DNA of 64,000 bases, taken from contig JARBJD010000358.1 in NCBI GenBank assembly GCA_033064195.1, positions 1-64,000 on the forward strand, written 5' to 3'. Shown piece after piece: positions 20,245 to 30,218 of the stretch; position 1 is the stretch's first letter; each line of letters starts with the position of its first letter. The notes under the pieces are model-generated. The model was not told the origin of the DNA. It was given only the letters and a program-made list of their open reading frames with translations, and ran no database searches. Both the position numbers and the translations under genes were made by a program. This DNA is from Blattamonas nauphoetae. Its lineage: Eukaryota > Preaxostyla > Oxymonadida.

Positions 20245-22150
20245 TCACGTCATCCCCACATTGCTCACGCCCGTCAGAAATATCATTGAAAAAGGATGTG
20301 ATGATGATGTTTTCACAGGTTGAGAAAAGAAACGGAAAACACAGATACATATAAGTTTCGGCAATGCCTGAGCTTGTGATATATCTTCCAATGAGTCAGG
20401 ACTAATCCTGACACATTTCTTACATCCACAGAAGGACAAGACGAGACGGACGAGGGGGAAACAGTCGACTGTTTTGAGTAGTGGGGCCAGCACCGAGCAG
20501 ACACTCACGAGAGAAGGGAGCAGCATCTCCATGGTTTGATTAGCTTGTTTCTCGTTTCTGAAGAGTGAGGTACCTCTTTCCTTCAGTTGCACGAAGATCA
20601 GTGGATACAGAACGACGATTCGCTGCACATGCAACACATCCAAAACCTGCACCACATTCGTTTCTCCTCCAGTGGACGCATCGGCTTTTCCATTTCTGCC
20701 GACATGAGGTGCCAGTGTCGTCCCATCTGACTGTGTGGTCGCGTGAGTGCCTTGTGCGAGCGGGTGGAGAGGATGCCGCTGCTCGATCTCCAGCAGCCTC
20801 TCCGCAATCTGCTGCGCCTTGCTTTCCTCAAATCAGTCTCCGGTTGAGCTTTCCGCATGACGGCCAAACACGGAGAAGTGGAAGGAATGTGCGTGCTCGT
20901 GCAGGTTCTGCAGAAGGAGCGGGTGATTGTGGGCCCGTCCTTAGATTGCACATTTAACACGTGTTTCTCCGGTTTACCTGCTTCGATGGTGGTCAGAAGA
21001 GACAGGGCGTTTCTGGACGGTGACGTGGAGTCGGACAAACAAGCAGAGAGTGAGCTCCAAAGGGAAGAGAATGATGCTAGGCTGGTCAGAAACTTTGGCA
21101 GTGTGATGATCAGCAGACAATCAGAGGGTGCATCAGACGGGAGGGCACTGAGAAGTCGCTTCACGAATGGGGCATTGAACTCAACCGTTTTCTCACAATT
21201 TGAGAAGAATTCGACGTTGATCGTCAAAATGCGGAGATGGTGTGACGGTGGAGCAGCAGTGAGTGCAATCACGAGGAGAGTGAGCGGATGGCAGCCTTGT
21301 TTTGGACGGTTTTGTCCGACAAAGCGACGAATAGCAGTAGATGTGACCAAAGAGGGTCGATCAAGCTCAAGACACATCAGTCGACCTGCACAGTGCAAGC
21401 TTGTCCTAATTCTGTTAGAATGAAATCGATGAGATGGTTGGTTGAGATTCGGAGTTGGTTTCCTCGACCAGAATCAGTAGAATGCTTCAACATGGCGGGA
21501 GTATCCGTCGAGACGACTAGTTTCAGTGTTTTTGCGACAGTGCGTTCAATGTTCCATCTGGTACAGTCAACGGTGTCAAACGAGAACGTCTCAACGAGAA
21601 GTGCGAGGATGAACCACATTTTGTCAATTTCAAACAAATTAATGCGATTGAATAAGTCGTCGGTTGCGTGGGGACTTTCTGTCAGCATAAGTCGCTTGGT
21701 CAGGGCATGTCTGAGGAGTATGAAGCGGTTCTTCCCTATCTTCTCCCAATTGATCTTCAATCTGTAGAAGATGAAAGAATTGGTGATTCGAACAGACATG
21801 TTCAATCTTGGCGAAGTCATGGCTGATCTTTGATGTCTCGTTGCAGACGGATTCCATCCTTTCTTCTTGGCCACTCCTACCGCCGGCAGATAACTTACCC
21901 AATTTGCACAGACGCATCCGCTCCTCACAACCCACTTTGAGAATGCGGGAAATCGCACTTCTCATTTCCGCGTCCTCAATCCAGTCCTTCGGCAGCTGGA
22001 CACCAGAATGGTGGTATCGGCGGGCACCATGTGTGCCGGTGAAGGAGAACGGAAGGTCTTTGGTTTGGATTACGAACAGCACAAGAGCGCCGGAGTACAC
22101 AAGACACGAAAGCTGATCTGGAAATGCAGGAGAGAAGGAAGCCAAGTGCA
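20245..22150 (-). pseudogene. Unrecognised coding sequence, broken, inside MULE
   Basis: The minus strand holds long overlapping frames (about 22145-21639, 21958-21377, 21398-20598 and 20655-20245) with protein-like composition. Examples are a charged helical stretch with EDAEMRSAISRILKVGCEER and a later Leu-rich stretch with LLIITLPKFLTSLASF. They probably belong to one gene whose frame changes at least three times. No domain is recognised. It is most likely a captured cellular gene. Confidence 0.35.
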
Positions 22151-22546
22151 GTGAAAGAAGAAGATCGTCCTCTGTCGGCTTCTATCCACCTACCAGCATC
22201 TTCATCTCCAAAATGATCGCCATGTCTTCGTCCTCTTCGTTTTCGTCCACTTTCTGCTTCTGTATCTTCGATCTTGTCGGTAGTTTTTCGATGAGGAGGC
22301 AGATCTCATTTGTTGGATGGAAGAGAACTGAAAACGGCACGAATCCCCTGATTCTGTTTCATTTCAAGAATATCAAGTCTGTGGTGAAGAGAGAAAGTGT
22401 TCTATAGAAAAAGTTGATATCGGATGAAAGACGAATTGTGGGTGGATCTCCACACTTTCCTGATTCTGGTGTTAAATGAGAAGAAAATGAAATGTGAACA
22501 AGAGAAAATGCTTCAGAGATGTCAGAATGGAGGAAGCTCAAAAAAC

Positions 22547-22632
22547 AAAAAAAAGTCAACATCAGCGGGAATCGAACCCGGGTTGGAAGAATGTGAGTCT
22601 GCACTGCTAACCACTGAACTACTCATGATCAA
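22547..22632 (-). ncRNA. tRNA-like Pol III-type unit in MULE right terminal repeat
   Basis: On the minus strand TAGTTCAGTGG is followed by GGTTCGATTCC and, 12 nt later, by a run of eight T. The T arm pairs in four of five positions and an anticodon arm with loop CTCACAT (anticodon CAC) can be drawn. The acceptor stem is poor. It looks like a tRNA-derived sequence of the SINE-head type kept inside the transposon end. Confidence 0.6.
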
Positions 22633-22827
22633 AACTACAATTTTCTTCATCCCCAATGACATTGACATTCTTCCCCTGTGGTCCGAGATTTTCCCCTGTG
22701 ATTGAGATTTTCCCCTATAACTGAGATTCTCCCCTATAACTGAGATTCTCCCCTGTGACCGAGATTCTCCCCTGTGACCGAGATTTTCCCCTGTGATCGA
22801 GATTATCCCCTGAGAATTGAGGTACCC
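22547..22827 (-). repeat. MULE right terminal inverted repeat
   Basis: About 281 bp, inverted relative to the left repeat, with fewer 19-bp units (about seven) and the same inner tRNA-like unit. The interrupted hAT frame reads in frame through this repeat until 22522, adding roughly 100 non-hAT residues. Those residues are an artefact of the insertion. Confidence 0.88.
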
Positions 22828-22836
22828 GATGCTCAC
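22828..22836 (+). repeat. Target-site duplication, right copy (MULE)
   Basis: GATGCTCAC, identical to 8737-8745, directly after the right terminal repeat. Confidence 0.92.
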
Positions 22837-24922
22837 CAGCTTGGAAATCGTAGCACCGTCTTGAATGGACAATGATTCTCGCAACATCTCCCGTAACATG
22901 TGATAGATTTCAACCTTCCACTGTCGATTTTGAATTGACAGAAGAACTGAATTCATCCCCATAGGCGATCCATTTTCGGCAGGTGTGATTCCATCATCGG
23001 CAATCGTCGTATCATCCAGATCGATTTGCATAGTTTCTTCATACTGCGCTGGTCCAATGTGATCCTGAGCGTGGTGTGATTGACCATCATCTTCGACATC
23101 AATGATTTCTGTTTCAATTTTCATTTGTGATTCTTGATATTGTCTGGAACGGGGAACATCTTTTTTTTGTGAATAGTCTGGGTCCACTCGCCATTCTTCA
23201 CTATCTTCTGTCTCGTCATCATCATACATTCTTTGCACGGCGATGGCCATTTTTTGCAGACATCTTCTTCGAGTTGGACGAGTTTCTTCTGTGAGGTCAA
23301 TAAAGGTTTGCGTTGTTGGTGGGTGATGCGACGATGGGAATTGATAGTTCTGTGAAGGTTTCTGAAAAGACATCAGTGGAAAATTGTGCGAATTGGTGGA
23401 TTCCGGAAAAATCAGGAGAGGATCTCTCTGAAAGAATGTCCTCCCATAGAAGGTTGTGGTGAATGCAAGGAGGGAAAGTAAACCAGCATCGTCGTCAAGG
23501 CTTCTCGTAAAAATATCCTCCATAGATGCATGGATTGCGCTGCACCATTCTGGAGATGACGAATGCGCGATAGTCCACAAAGTCCCTAAATGATTCATGA
23601 GTTGAATAAGAATCGGAAAAACGTCAGCGAGACTGGCGTCATCGCTCTCCATTACTAGAACGCATTGATGGAGGGGAATTGTCAACAAAAACAATGCTTC
23701 GACTTCGTCTAGAGAAGTTTCGTCGATTCCCAGTTGGATATTGTTTTGAAAGATTTTGCGTTGCTTGGAGATCCAGATAAGCATAGGAGCAATGGAAATC
23801 CAGCGATGGTCCATAAATGAAGGTGGGCGAGTTGAAAACAGTTGGATAACGTTGTTGTGTTGACAACGATTGATGATATCTTTTGCCGTGGAGTGCGCAT
23901 TTCGAATTGTCGAGTTTGATTCATAGCTGTTCTTGTATGCGAGATGCATGAGGTGTACCATACACCTTGAGTGAAATGGTTGAAAGATGAGCGGTTGAGT
24001 GAGATGTTGTGTATAATGGTTTCGCTCAGAACGATTTTGAAGGCCGCATACAGAAGAAAAGCCACGATAGCCATCTGTCACAATTGATAGAACAAGGGTT
24101 TTGAGTTGAGATAGAGTGTCAATTGTTGAACCGATTGATGCTGCTAATATCTCGTTCGTGTGCCTATTTTGGTCCAAATTGTACAAAGGTGGTGGGGAAT
24201 CTTCCTGAGAGTTCAAGACAACGAAGACATTGTATGATTTATGTGCTGTTGTTCCACTGTCGATTGCAAGTGAAGTTAAACGGTAGAGAGGGGATGAAAA
24301 TTGAGTGGAGAAAAGTGTGTTCGAGCGTTCTGTGATGGCTTTTGTTATGGTTTTGCGGGAGTGGTGAACATAGAGACTTTCTGGCCGAGCTAGCGAGCGC
24401 TTCTGACCCAACTTGATAGCTTCAACCACGACATTCCGCATTCGATCTCCACTCGCCGTTGACAGAGAAATCCCATCGCACGCCACCAAATCTTGAATAG
24501 CATGATCGATACCGCTTTGAAGATCGTTTTGCATTGATATTTTGGTTTTTGGTGTATTCAACATGCGATTAACCATTTCAGGATAAGTAGGTTGGTTATC
24601 CAAATTGGTATGTGTATGTTTTCCAGCCTCGTCTTCAGTGCACAGTTTGTAAAAAGCACAAAGTCTCCCGTCGTCATTCACGTGCAAACATTGAAACTTC
24701 TTCTTCTTATGCTTCGAAACTGTGTGATCTGGATTTGTTTCATGTTTTTTGGAAAAGAGTTTTCCTTGGATTGTGAGTATTTCTTGATGGGTTAATTCCA
24801 GATCTGGGTTGAGTGGATGTCGAAATCTGAAATCAACTGAATTTTGAAGAATAAAGAGAAAAGAACATACAGTTTTGCCTGTGGAAGATCGGATGACGTT
24901 TATCTTTGAATGAAATACTCAT
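22828..24922 (-). pseudogene. hAT transposase, N-terminal and central part (split by MULE)
   Basis: This is the main part of a hAT-superfamily transposase. A 52-nt first exon (24871-24922, start ATG at 24922), a 34-nt GT-AG intron (24837-24870) and a long second exon restore an N-terminus with a Cys/His cluster (C-L-H, R-L-C, K-L-C, K-H-T-H), probably a BED-type zinc finger. The RNase-H-like core follows: SLAIDSGTTAHKSYNVFVV, then LVLSIVTDGYRGF, CMVHLMHLAYK and DHRWISIAP with the conserved RW. The frame continues into the MULE repeat only because of the insertion. The real continuation is at 8745-8428. Together they give about 789 residues, a normal hAT length, with no other break seen. Confidence 0.85.
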
Positions 24923-25324
24923 TTCGCAGAGTTGTGTCGAATATGAACAAAATTGTGGTTTGATAGGACAGATCGGGCCACCATAGGACACGATAGGACA
25001 GGACAGGACAATTGTCCTCCCTCGATTTTCATGTACAATTCAGACGCAAATATTGTACAGGTGTCAAAAAGCTTCCATGTCCTATGGTTTGAGCCCGATT
25101 TAAGATTGTCCTATCATTGTCCTATGGTGGGCTGATCGACACCGTTTGGACATCTTTTGCGATTTTAATCAAAATAATGTGAAAAAACCCAATTTTACTG
25201 ATTCTAATACAGAAAACAGTGAGAATTCTCCCAACTTTAGCCTATTTTATCTTTTCAGGTTTTGCCGTTTTGGCGAAGCAAGAGGCTGGTTCAATTCCTG
25301 CCTTCGTCACTTTTATCCAAATTG
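24923..25324. other. hAT 5' region with inverted GTCCTAT repeats
   Basis: No gene is seen. At 24955-25010 the words ATAGGACA and GGACAGG are repeated. At 25105-25140 their complements occur, with a longer match: ACCATAGGACA and TGTCCTATGGT flank related sequence. More GGACAGGACAGG follows at 25345-25375. These may be the subterminal repeats of the hAT element or a small inverted-repeat element. I could not fix ends or a target-site duplication. Confidence 0.4.
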
Positions 25325-25897
25325 TCATCCTCTGTTTGACTGTCCTACAGGACAGGACAGGCAGGACATGCGGACCCAAGCCAACTGATCCCAATTGAAC
25401 AATGGCAGTTCACGGGCCGCACTAACAAGCATTGCGTGGAAATTCTGCACGTCATCCTGCACTGGTTGAGCTTGCCCGATCTCATTCTGCACGATTGGGT
25501 CAAACCGTACCATCGGTCTCTGCGCCTCTGGTCGAAAGATCGGAGGTGTAACTCCGACATCCACTTGCAGCTGGGGTGTGTGGATCTGTGGAGTGCGATG
25601 TTGTGCAAAAACATCTGGTGTCACCACCTGATGTGGTCTAACCTCTTGTGGTAGCCCTGTAAGCGGGGCTACCCACTCATCCGAATTCAGGCCAAGTCCA
25701 ACGTCAATGGCCAAAAGTATCAGCCGGAGGACGTGGAACAAGGCTGGAGCCGCAGCAACGAGATATGCCGGCATCTGGATGCCGGCGAATTCACGAGCTC
25801 TAGGCAGCTCCGGATTCTGCATCACTGTGATAATTTCCGCAGCAAGGTTCCGATAATTTCCCAACTTTCCCAATAACACTTCGATGTTATCGTTCAT
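25325..25897 (-). CDS. Hypothetical protein with one hydrophobic segment
   Basis: The frame encodes 190 residues. The N-terminal third is helical, and a hydrophobic stretch of roughly 20 residues around 44-70 (AYLVAAAPALFHVLRLILLA) could be a membrane segment. The rest is rich in Pro, Gln and Val. The last 20 or so residues are encoded by the GGACAGG-repeat patch, so the original C-terminus may have been replaced by transposon sequence. No family is recognised. It follows the end of a beta-helix gene on the same strand but shows none of that family's features. Confidence 0.4.
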   Translation of the reverse strand: MNDNIEVLLGKLGNYRNLAAEIITVMQNPELPRAREFAGIQMPAYLVAAAPALFHVLRLILLAIDVGLGLNSDEWVAPLTGLPQEVRPHQVVTPDVFAQHRTPQIHTPQLQVDVGVTPPIFRPEAQRPMVRFDPIVQNEIGQAQPVQDDVQNFHAMLVSAARELPLFNWDQLAWVRMSCLSCPVGQSNRG

Positions 25898-26014
25898 ATG
25901 TGTAATGTTTTCCCAAAAGAAAAGGTGTGAAAGATAATGTCAAGAGATCTAACCCAATAGAAAGGTTTCTGTTCCATGTCGGAGATATCTCACTCTTCCG
26001 AACGAGGGATTGAA

Positions 26015-26519
26015 TCAGATCATTGAAGAATGATCGGCGATGCCGTGCGCTCGAACAAGAACTGCACACGGCAATTTCGAGTTTCCACATAGCTCATGAT
26101 CAAACTTCCCCGCCGAGGTAAATACAGGTCCTTCAGTGTAAGGATTGAAAAGGTAGAGAAGAGACGACGAGTTCTGCTGTTTGTCACCGAACACGTACGA
26201 ATCAAGCTCAGTCGCATCGAAAACGTTAGTTTCGGTATTCTTTGGAGTGGTGAAGTATTCAGCGATGAGCGTGTTCGAGTTGAGAATCGATGGAACAGTT
26301 GTGGTGTGGATGTAGATGTTCGTCCCCGACTCTTCACACTTGTTCAATTCAGTGTCTTCTTCTCCGAATCCCACATTCTCCAGTTTGACTGTCCCGTCAT
26401 TGAGACTGAGCAGAGCGACGAAGATCCCTCCCCCGCTCTTCGACGCTGAACACGACTTGATCGTCCCGTCCTTCAACGAGATTGTGCTGTCAATCACATT
26501 CGCCCACACTGCACCTCCA
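26015..26519 (-). pseudogene. Beta-helix surface protein gene, 3' part (split by DDE_1 element)
   Basis: This is the continuation of the beta-helix gene at 30227-33144. Reading from 26519 the frame gives GGAVWANVIDSTISLKDG, rungs with CSASKSGGGIFV, and then a C-terminal block with CGNSKLPC near the stop at 26015. Removing the inserted element and one copy of its 8-bp duplication joins this piece in frame to the 5' part through G-D-G-G-A-V-W. No membrane segment or tail is seen before the stop, unlike the membrane-anchored relatives in the window. The protein may have been secreted, or already shortened, before the insertion. Confidence 0.75.
26512..26519 (+). repeat. Target-site duplication, left copy (DDE_1 element)
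   Basis: CACCTCCA, repeated at 30219-30226. One extra C (26520) separates it from the terminal repeat. Confidence 0.8.
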
Positions 26520-26737
26520 CGGTTAAGTATACTGAGGTTACACCATTCATGGAATTTGGAACTTTTCCGGCATACCACTTCACCCCATGATAATTTTTTT
26601 GCTTGAACATCTTTTCCGGAAACGACGATATCTTTATCCTGATCTTTGTAGAGATTCAACATAGAGAGATGTTATGGGAAAACTAGTGAGAAGTGAAGAA
26701 AATGGAGTATTAAACCAACAATAAAGGAGAAAAAGAC

Positions 26738-28078
26738 TTAATTTTGAGTGAATGATTGCGCAGTTTCATCGCTATTGTCGGCTCTGACTGTTTTCAAGAT
26801 GAGTTCAATGTGTTCATCGTCCAAGACAGCGACTGGTCCCTCAGGTTCGTACTCAATTCCAATCCCACTCATGAGGAAAGCAGATTGAATGTTGTGGAGG
26901 GTAGTTGCAGTTTGATATCCTGAAAACACTTGTTGGATTGTGACTGGAAGTGGAACTGGCCCGGTCGACAGTTTGATTCGGGTTACTGTCTTCTTCACAA
27001 TTCCGAAGGTTAAACGGTCCAGACTCTGAAGCAGATGAGTCGTATTGGGAGGTAGATGAAAGACAGATATTCCATGATCGGAACACATCCCTCTTGATTC
27101 TGTCGAGAGATGGAAGGCTACGTTGTCAAGGATGAGGACTGCCTTAGCGTGTGGTTTCTTTATCTCCTTTCTGATTGCCTTCACGTAGGGAATGAGCACG
27201 TATTCAAGCCATCTTTGGTAAACCTCACAGTTGAATCCTCCTTTTGGTGAAGAATCCAACATGATTTCGCGCTCCAGGTCCAGTCCGTACTGTCGTGATT
27301 GGTCTTCACTGAGTGGCTGTTTCAGTGATACATACATGGGTAATCGGCGGCCAGAGAGGGAGATGGCGCCCATGATGGAAAATTTGATCTCCTTTTCATC
27401 TGTCGGATAATTAAGTGGAATTCTTCTGAGCCTCTGTGATCCTATAAGACGTTGAGGTCTGTTATCCTTTCTCTGTTGATACCCCATTTCGTCACAGTTC
27501 ACTAGTAGCAAGGGATGCACATTTTCAATTTCGACTTTGAGACGTGCAAAGTGTGTCATGATTGTTTCGATTTCGACTTTCATTTTCGATGAATCCCTTT
27601 CGTTGATGGTGTGGAAGCAGATTCTGTCTTTGTGTCGATTGACGAATTCATACGGCCAAGATACTGAAAGTGTTGTTTTTCCGGATGCCCGCAAGACCCA
27701 TCGAACCAGATCGCTAGTGGTCCACAGTTTGAGTTCTTCACTGTCCTTCTCAATCTCGTCCAGCAGCTGCCCAACCTGTGCCCTTGAAAGAACAGCATTT
27801 GTGACGTGTTCTTGTTTTTCATGGTATGGACCATGGATTGCCTTGCTAGCCACGTTGGGAGAGCAGCCAACGATTTGTGCCAACGATTGTCTGGAAAGGG
27901 TTGGAAACGATTGTGCTTGCTGAAATGCGATGAGCTGTCGGCATCCGTCTGCAAACGATGTCCAAGAAAAAAGTTGGATGCTGAGTCCTGCCTCGAACGC
28001 CGCGAATTGCGGCCAGCCGTTCTCGCGAAGGACTCTCTCAATGTCAGCAAGTGAGAGGGTGGTGCGGTGAGCTGTCAT
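26738..28078 (-). CDS. DDE_1/pogo-like transposase
   Basis: The protein has 446 residues. The N-terminal part (about 40-150) is helical with HTH-like DNA-binding features. The catalytic core shows LLVNCDEMGY (first Asp, about residue 196), AVLILDNVAFH (second Asp, about 318) and LPPNTTHLLQSLDRL (third Asp, about 354). The spacing is about 35 residues between the last two. The LPPNTT-x-x-LQ-x-LD motif is the signature of the DDE_1 (pogo/Tigger/Jerky) family. The gene is unbroken and sits between matching terminal repeats, so it may still encode active protein. Its right terminal repeat, however, is interrupted by another element. Nothing suggests an intron. Confidence 0.88.
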   Translation of the reverse strand: MTAHRTTLSLADIERVLRENGWPQFAAFEAGLSIQLFSWTSFADGCRQLIAFQQAQSFPTLSRQSLAQIVGCSPNVASKAIHGPYHEKQEHVTNAVLSRAQVGQLLDEIEKDSEELKLWTTSDLVRWVLRASGKTTLSVSWPYEFVNRHKDRICFHTINERDSSKMKVEIETIMTHFARLKVEIENVHPLLLVNCDEMGYQQRKDNRPQRLIGSQRLRRIPLNYPTDEKEIKFSIMGAISLSGRRLPMYVSLKQPLSEDQSRQYGLDLEREIMLDSSPKGGFNCEVYQRWLEYVLIPYVKAIRKEIKKPHAKAVLILDNVAFHLSTESRGMCSDHGISVFHLPPNTTHLLQSLDRLTFGIVKKTVTRIKLSTGPVPLPVTIQQVFSGYQTATTLHNIQSAFLMSGIGIEYEPEGPVAVLDDEHIELILKTVRADNSDETAQSFTQN

Positions 28079-28165
28079 CTTTCCTTGCTCGAAAAAAGTT
28101 TCGTATTTATGGTTCGTAAGATTTGCAGGAAAGTTCCAAATTCCATGAATGGTGTAACCTCAGTA

Positions 28166-30207
28166 GGCGCAGATCCGATTTTCGCTACGCGCAGATCCAT
28201 TTTTTGGATACGCGCAGATCCAAATGGATACACGCAGATCTAAAATATTTCTTGCTTTTTTTGTGTTTACCCTTGCCATTTCATGACATTTCACTCTGAA
28301 TGCTCACAATTCGCTTTAACTCTCGAAAACTCTTCGCAAATCAAAATTTGTCTCATCTTCACATGACTGTGTTGATCTTACCATCACCCGTATTCTCTCA
28401 ATCGTCTCGACATCTTATCCTTCCTCGATTTTGGTTAGGTTGATCTGTCATTGACACAGAATGACCATCCTTGTCCTCTTATCAACACATCTGCATTTCT
28501 TCTCTGTTCGAGATCAACCATGTAGTGTTGATTTCTGATTCTGTACTCGTTTGTGGCATTCATCAAATGTCAGTTCAGACAGAACACAACCACTCAAACC
28601 AATTTACGAAACTGGAAGACGTCGAAACAAACCTTCTTCGCCATCAACAAGCCAGGACTTTAACTTCAGATGCAGTGAAAACACATGCGAGCAATGAAAG
28701 AAAACAGAACTTCCTCAATGGTGACTCTTTCTTTCATTCACCTCATTTTTACTCTAATGATTCTTTAAATGAATTCTTAGACTCGCGGAATCGGCCAATG
28801 TCTGCTATCTCGACCATTTCCAACCAGAGATCAACTCCTGTCCTCCAAAGACATCAGTCTGCCAAGCCGTCCACTTCGTCTCAGCGACCGATGACATCCA
28901 CACAATTCAGGTTTCATGATCATCCTTTGCTCTCACTGTTTCCTGGTCAACTCCTTCTCCGATGGGATAATATCTCTTTTCTTCTTTTAGAACAAGAACT
29001 TCGTCTTTAACAAAACCAAAGCCTCCCCCTCCGATTAAACTGGAGAAACGACGAGTTCAACTTTGGAAAGTTAAACAAGAAGAGAAAATTGCTGCGGAGG
29101 CAAAGAAATTTTCAAAATTATATTCCATCTCGACCATCAACACAACACAACTGATGAAGGCCGTGACGTCAGGCATGGATCTGGACAAAGCAGGCTATTT
29201 TCCGCAGCTGACAGAGTCGAAAAGCATTACCTGCTCAGTGGAACCAGAAAGAGTGGAGGAAATGATCCAAAAAACGATAGACAGGGAAACTCGCAAGAAA
29301 CTGGTGAACATCAAAGGGAATGACATTGGCATGGCGATCTCTCCTCTCACACCCATCCACGCATGGGACTCAACGGAAGAAGGCACTGTTCAGTATCCTG
29401 CCCACCCACAAAGACAAAAGAACCATCACAAAAAAACAAAGGAATGCGGATCTGGACCACGGAGCTCAAAATCGCGTGAAATCTACCCAAAATGAAGAAA
29501 AAGAGCTTCTTTCTCCAGATTCACGGGAGGTTGACAGGTCAATGATCTCTCCGTCGATCTCTCCCGCTGTTCATCTGGACGATGTCGAATGGAAGAAACA
29601 GAAGCATCCTCTCCGCCTCCAACAAGCACAAGCTCAAACAATGAAACTCGATGAGGTTCGCCAGTATGTCATTTTGTTGAATGAGCTCTTTCCAAAGGCC
29701 AATTCAAGGCACGCCAACTGCACTCCCCGTTCTCCCTCCACTCACTCCTCTCCAAATCTCCCAAACAACCATTCAGCCCAACCCTCTCCACTTTTCGATC
29801 TTCATAATGCAATAGAAAACACCATATTATCAACTCTGTCATCATCACTTTCGAAGGCAAAAATCCTCCGCAATCCTTGGTCTTTGTCCCAGTAGTCGGG
29901 TCAATGAACATAATCATGAAACAAAGCCAGAATTCTGACTATCTCTTCCAAAATCTCAACTGTAAATCGCAAAATGCGACTGTCTCGTTTTTGGGAACCA
30001 CCCTGCTCGATTCATCAGTTTTTTTCAATCCAATTGTTATTCTGAAAGGAAATTCAGAAACAATCGATCAATGGTGAGGTTTTTTGAGACAAAAACGAGA
30101 TCGATATTCGAAAAGAACAAACATTGTTTTGGATCTGCGCGTATCCATTTGGATCTGCGTGTATCCCTTTTTTTAGATCTGCGCGTAGCGAAAATCGGAT
30201 CTGCGCC
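28166..30207. mobile_element. TA-flanked 2.04-kb element carrying a spliced non-transposase gene
   Basis: The inverted ends read GGCGCAGATCCGATTTTCGC inward and continue with repeated CGCAGATCC words over about 80-90 bp (28166-28250 and 30119-30207). TA is present on both sides (28164-28165 and 30208-30209). When the element and one TA are removed, the interrupted sequence becomes CCTCAGTATACTTAACC, which is exactly the intact terminal repeat found at 26521-26537. Target TA suggests mobilisation by a Tc1/mariner-type transposase, but none is encoded here. The interior is a gene of cellular type. Confidence 0.85.
28567..29895 (+). pseudogene. Unrecognised spliced gene carried by TA element
   Basis: Exon 1 (28567-28910) encodes a Ser/Gln-rich segment with the phrase RPMSAISTIS. 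An 80-nt GT-AG intron (28911-28990) follows, and exon 2 continues in frame through a basic Pro/Lys-rich stretch (KPKPPPPIKLEKRR) and a charged helical region. One frameshift near 29390 is needed to pass from the frame ending at 29495 into the frame that runs to 29895. Beyond it the composition stays protein-like (EEKELLSPDSREVDRS, then a Leu/Gln-rich helix). No known domain is recognised. Its low-complexity basic and Pro-rich make-up is like that of cytoskeletal proteins, but that is only an impression. It is not a transposase. Confidence 0.55.
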
Positions 30208-30218
30208 TATACTTAACC

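Larger units (their letters stand above)
8746..22827. mobile_element. 14-kb Mutator-like element (MULE) with captured gene fragments
   Basis: The element is bounded by matching terminal inverted repeats that start GGGT(GA/AC)CTCAATT(T/C)TCAGGGGA, and is flanked by the 9-bp direct repeat GATGCTCAC (8737-8745 and 22828-22836). A 9-bp duplication and long terminal repeats are the hallmark of Mutator-like transposons, and a MULE transposase lies just inside the left repeat. The insertion is in a hAT transposase gene, which stays in frame across it. Between the transposase and the right repeat are fragments of several beta-helix genes, a protein kinase and unrecognised coding sequence, as in Pack-MULEs. 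Some of that cargo may have arrived by later insertion. The element is probably no longer autonomous because the transposase is frameshifted. Confidence 0.9.
26521..30218. mobile_element. DNA transposon with pogo/DDE_1-type transposase and 8-bp duplication
   Basis: The terminal inverted repeats begin GGTTAAGTATACTGAGG and agree over about 45 bp (26521-26567, and 28125-28165 plus 30208-30218 on the other strand). The flanks carry CACCTCCA on both sides. One transposase gene fills most of the original 1.66 kb. A separate TA-flanked element (28166-30207) has inserted inside the right terminal repeat. The host beta-helix gene reads in frame when the whole unit and one 8-bp copy are removed, which fixes the borders. 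Pogo/Tigger elements normally duplicate only TA, so the 8-bp (possibly 9-bp, with one mismatch) duplication is unusual for this transposase type. Confidence 0.82.

Noticed and set aside
9194-22560. Several separate unrelated insertions instead of one MULE
   Set aside because: The paired ends, the 9-bp duplication and the in-frame hAT flanks show one outer unit, although inner insertions cannot be excluded.
22522-22827. Last 100 residues of the long hAT frame
   Set aside because: They are encoded by the MULE terminal repeat. The true hAT C-terminus is at 8428-8745.
26521-30218. TA or TTAA as target-site duplication of the DDE_1 element
   Set aside because: TTAA and TA occur inside the terminal repeat. 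Only the CACCTCCA reading restores the host frame.
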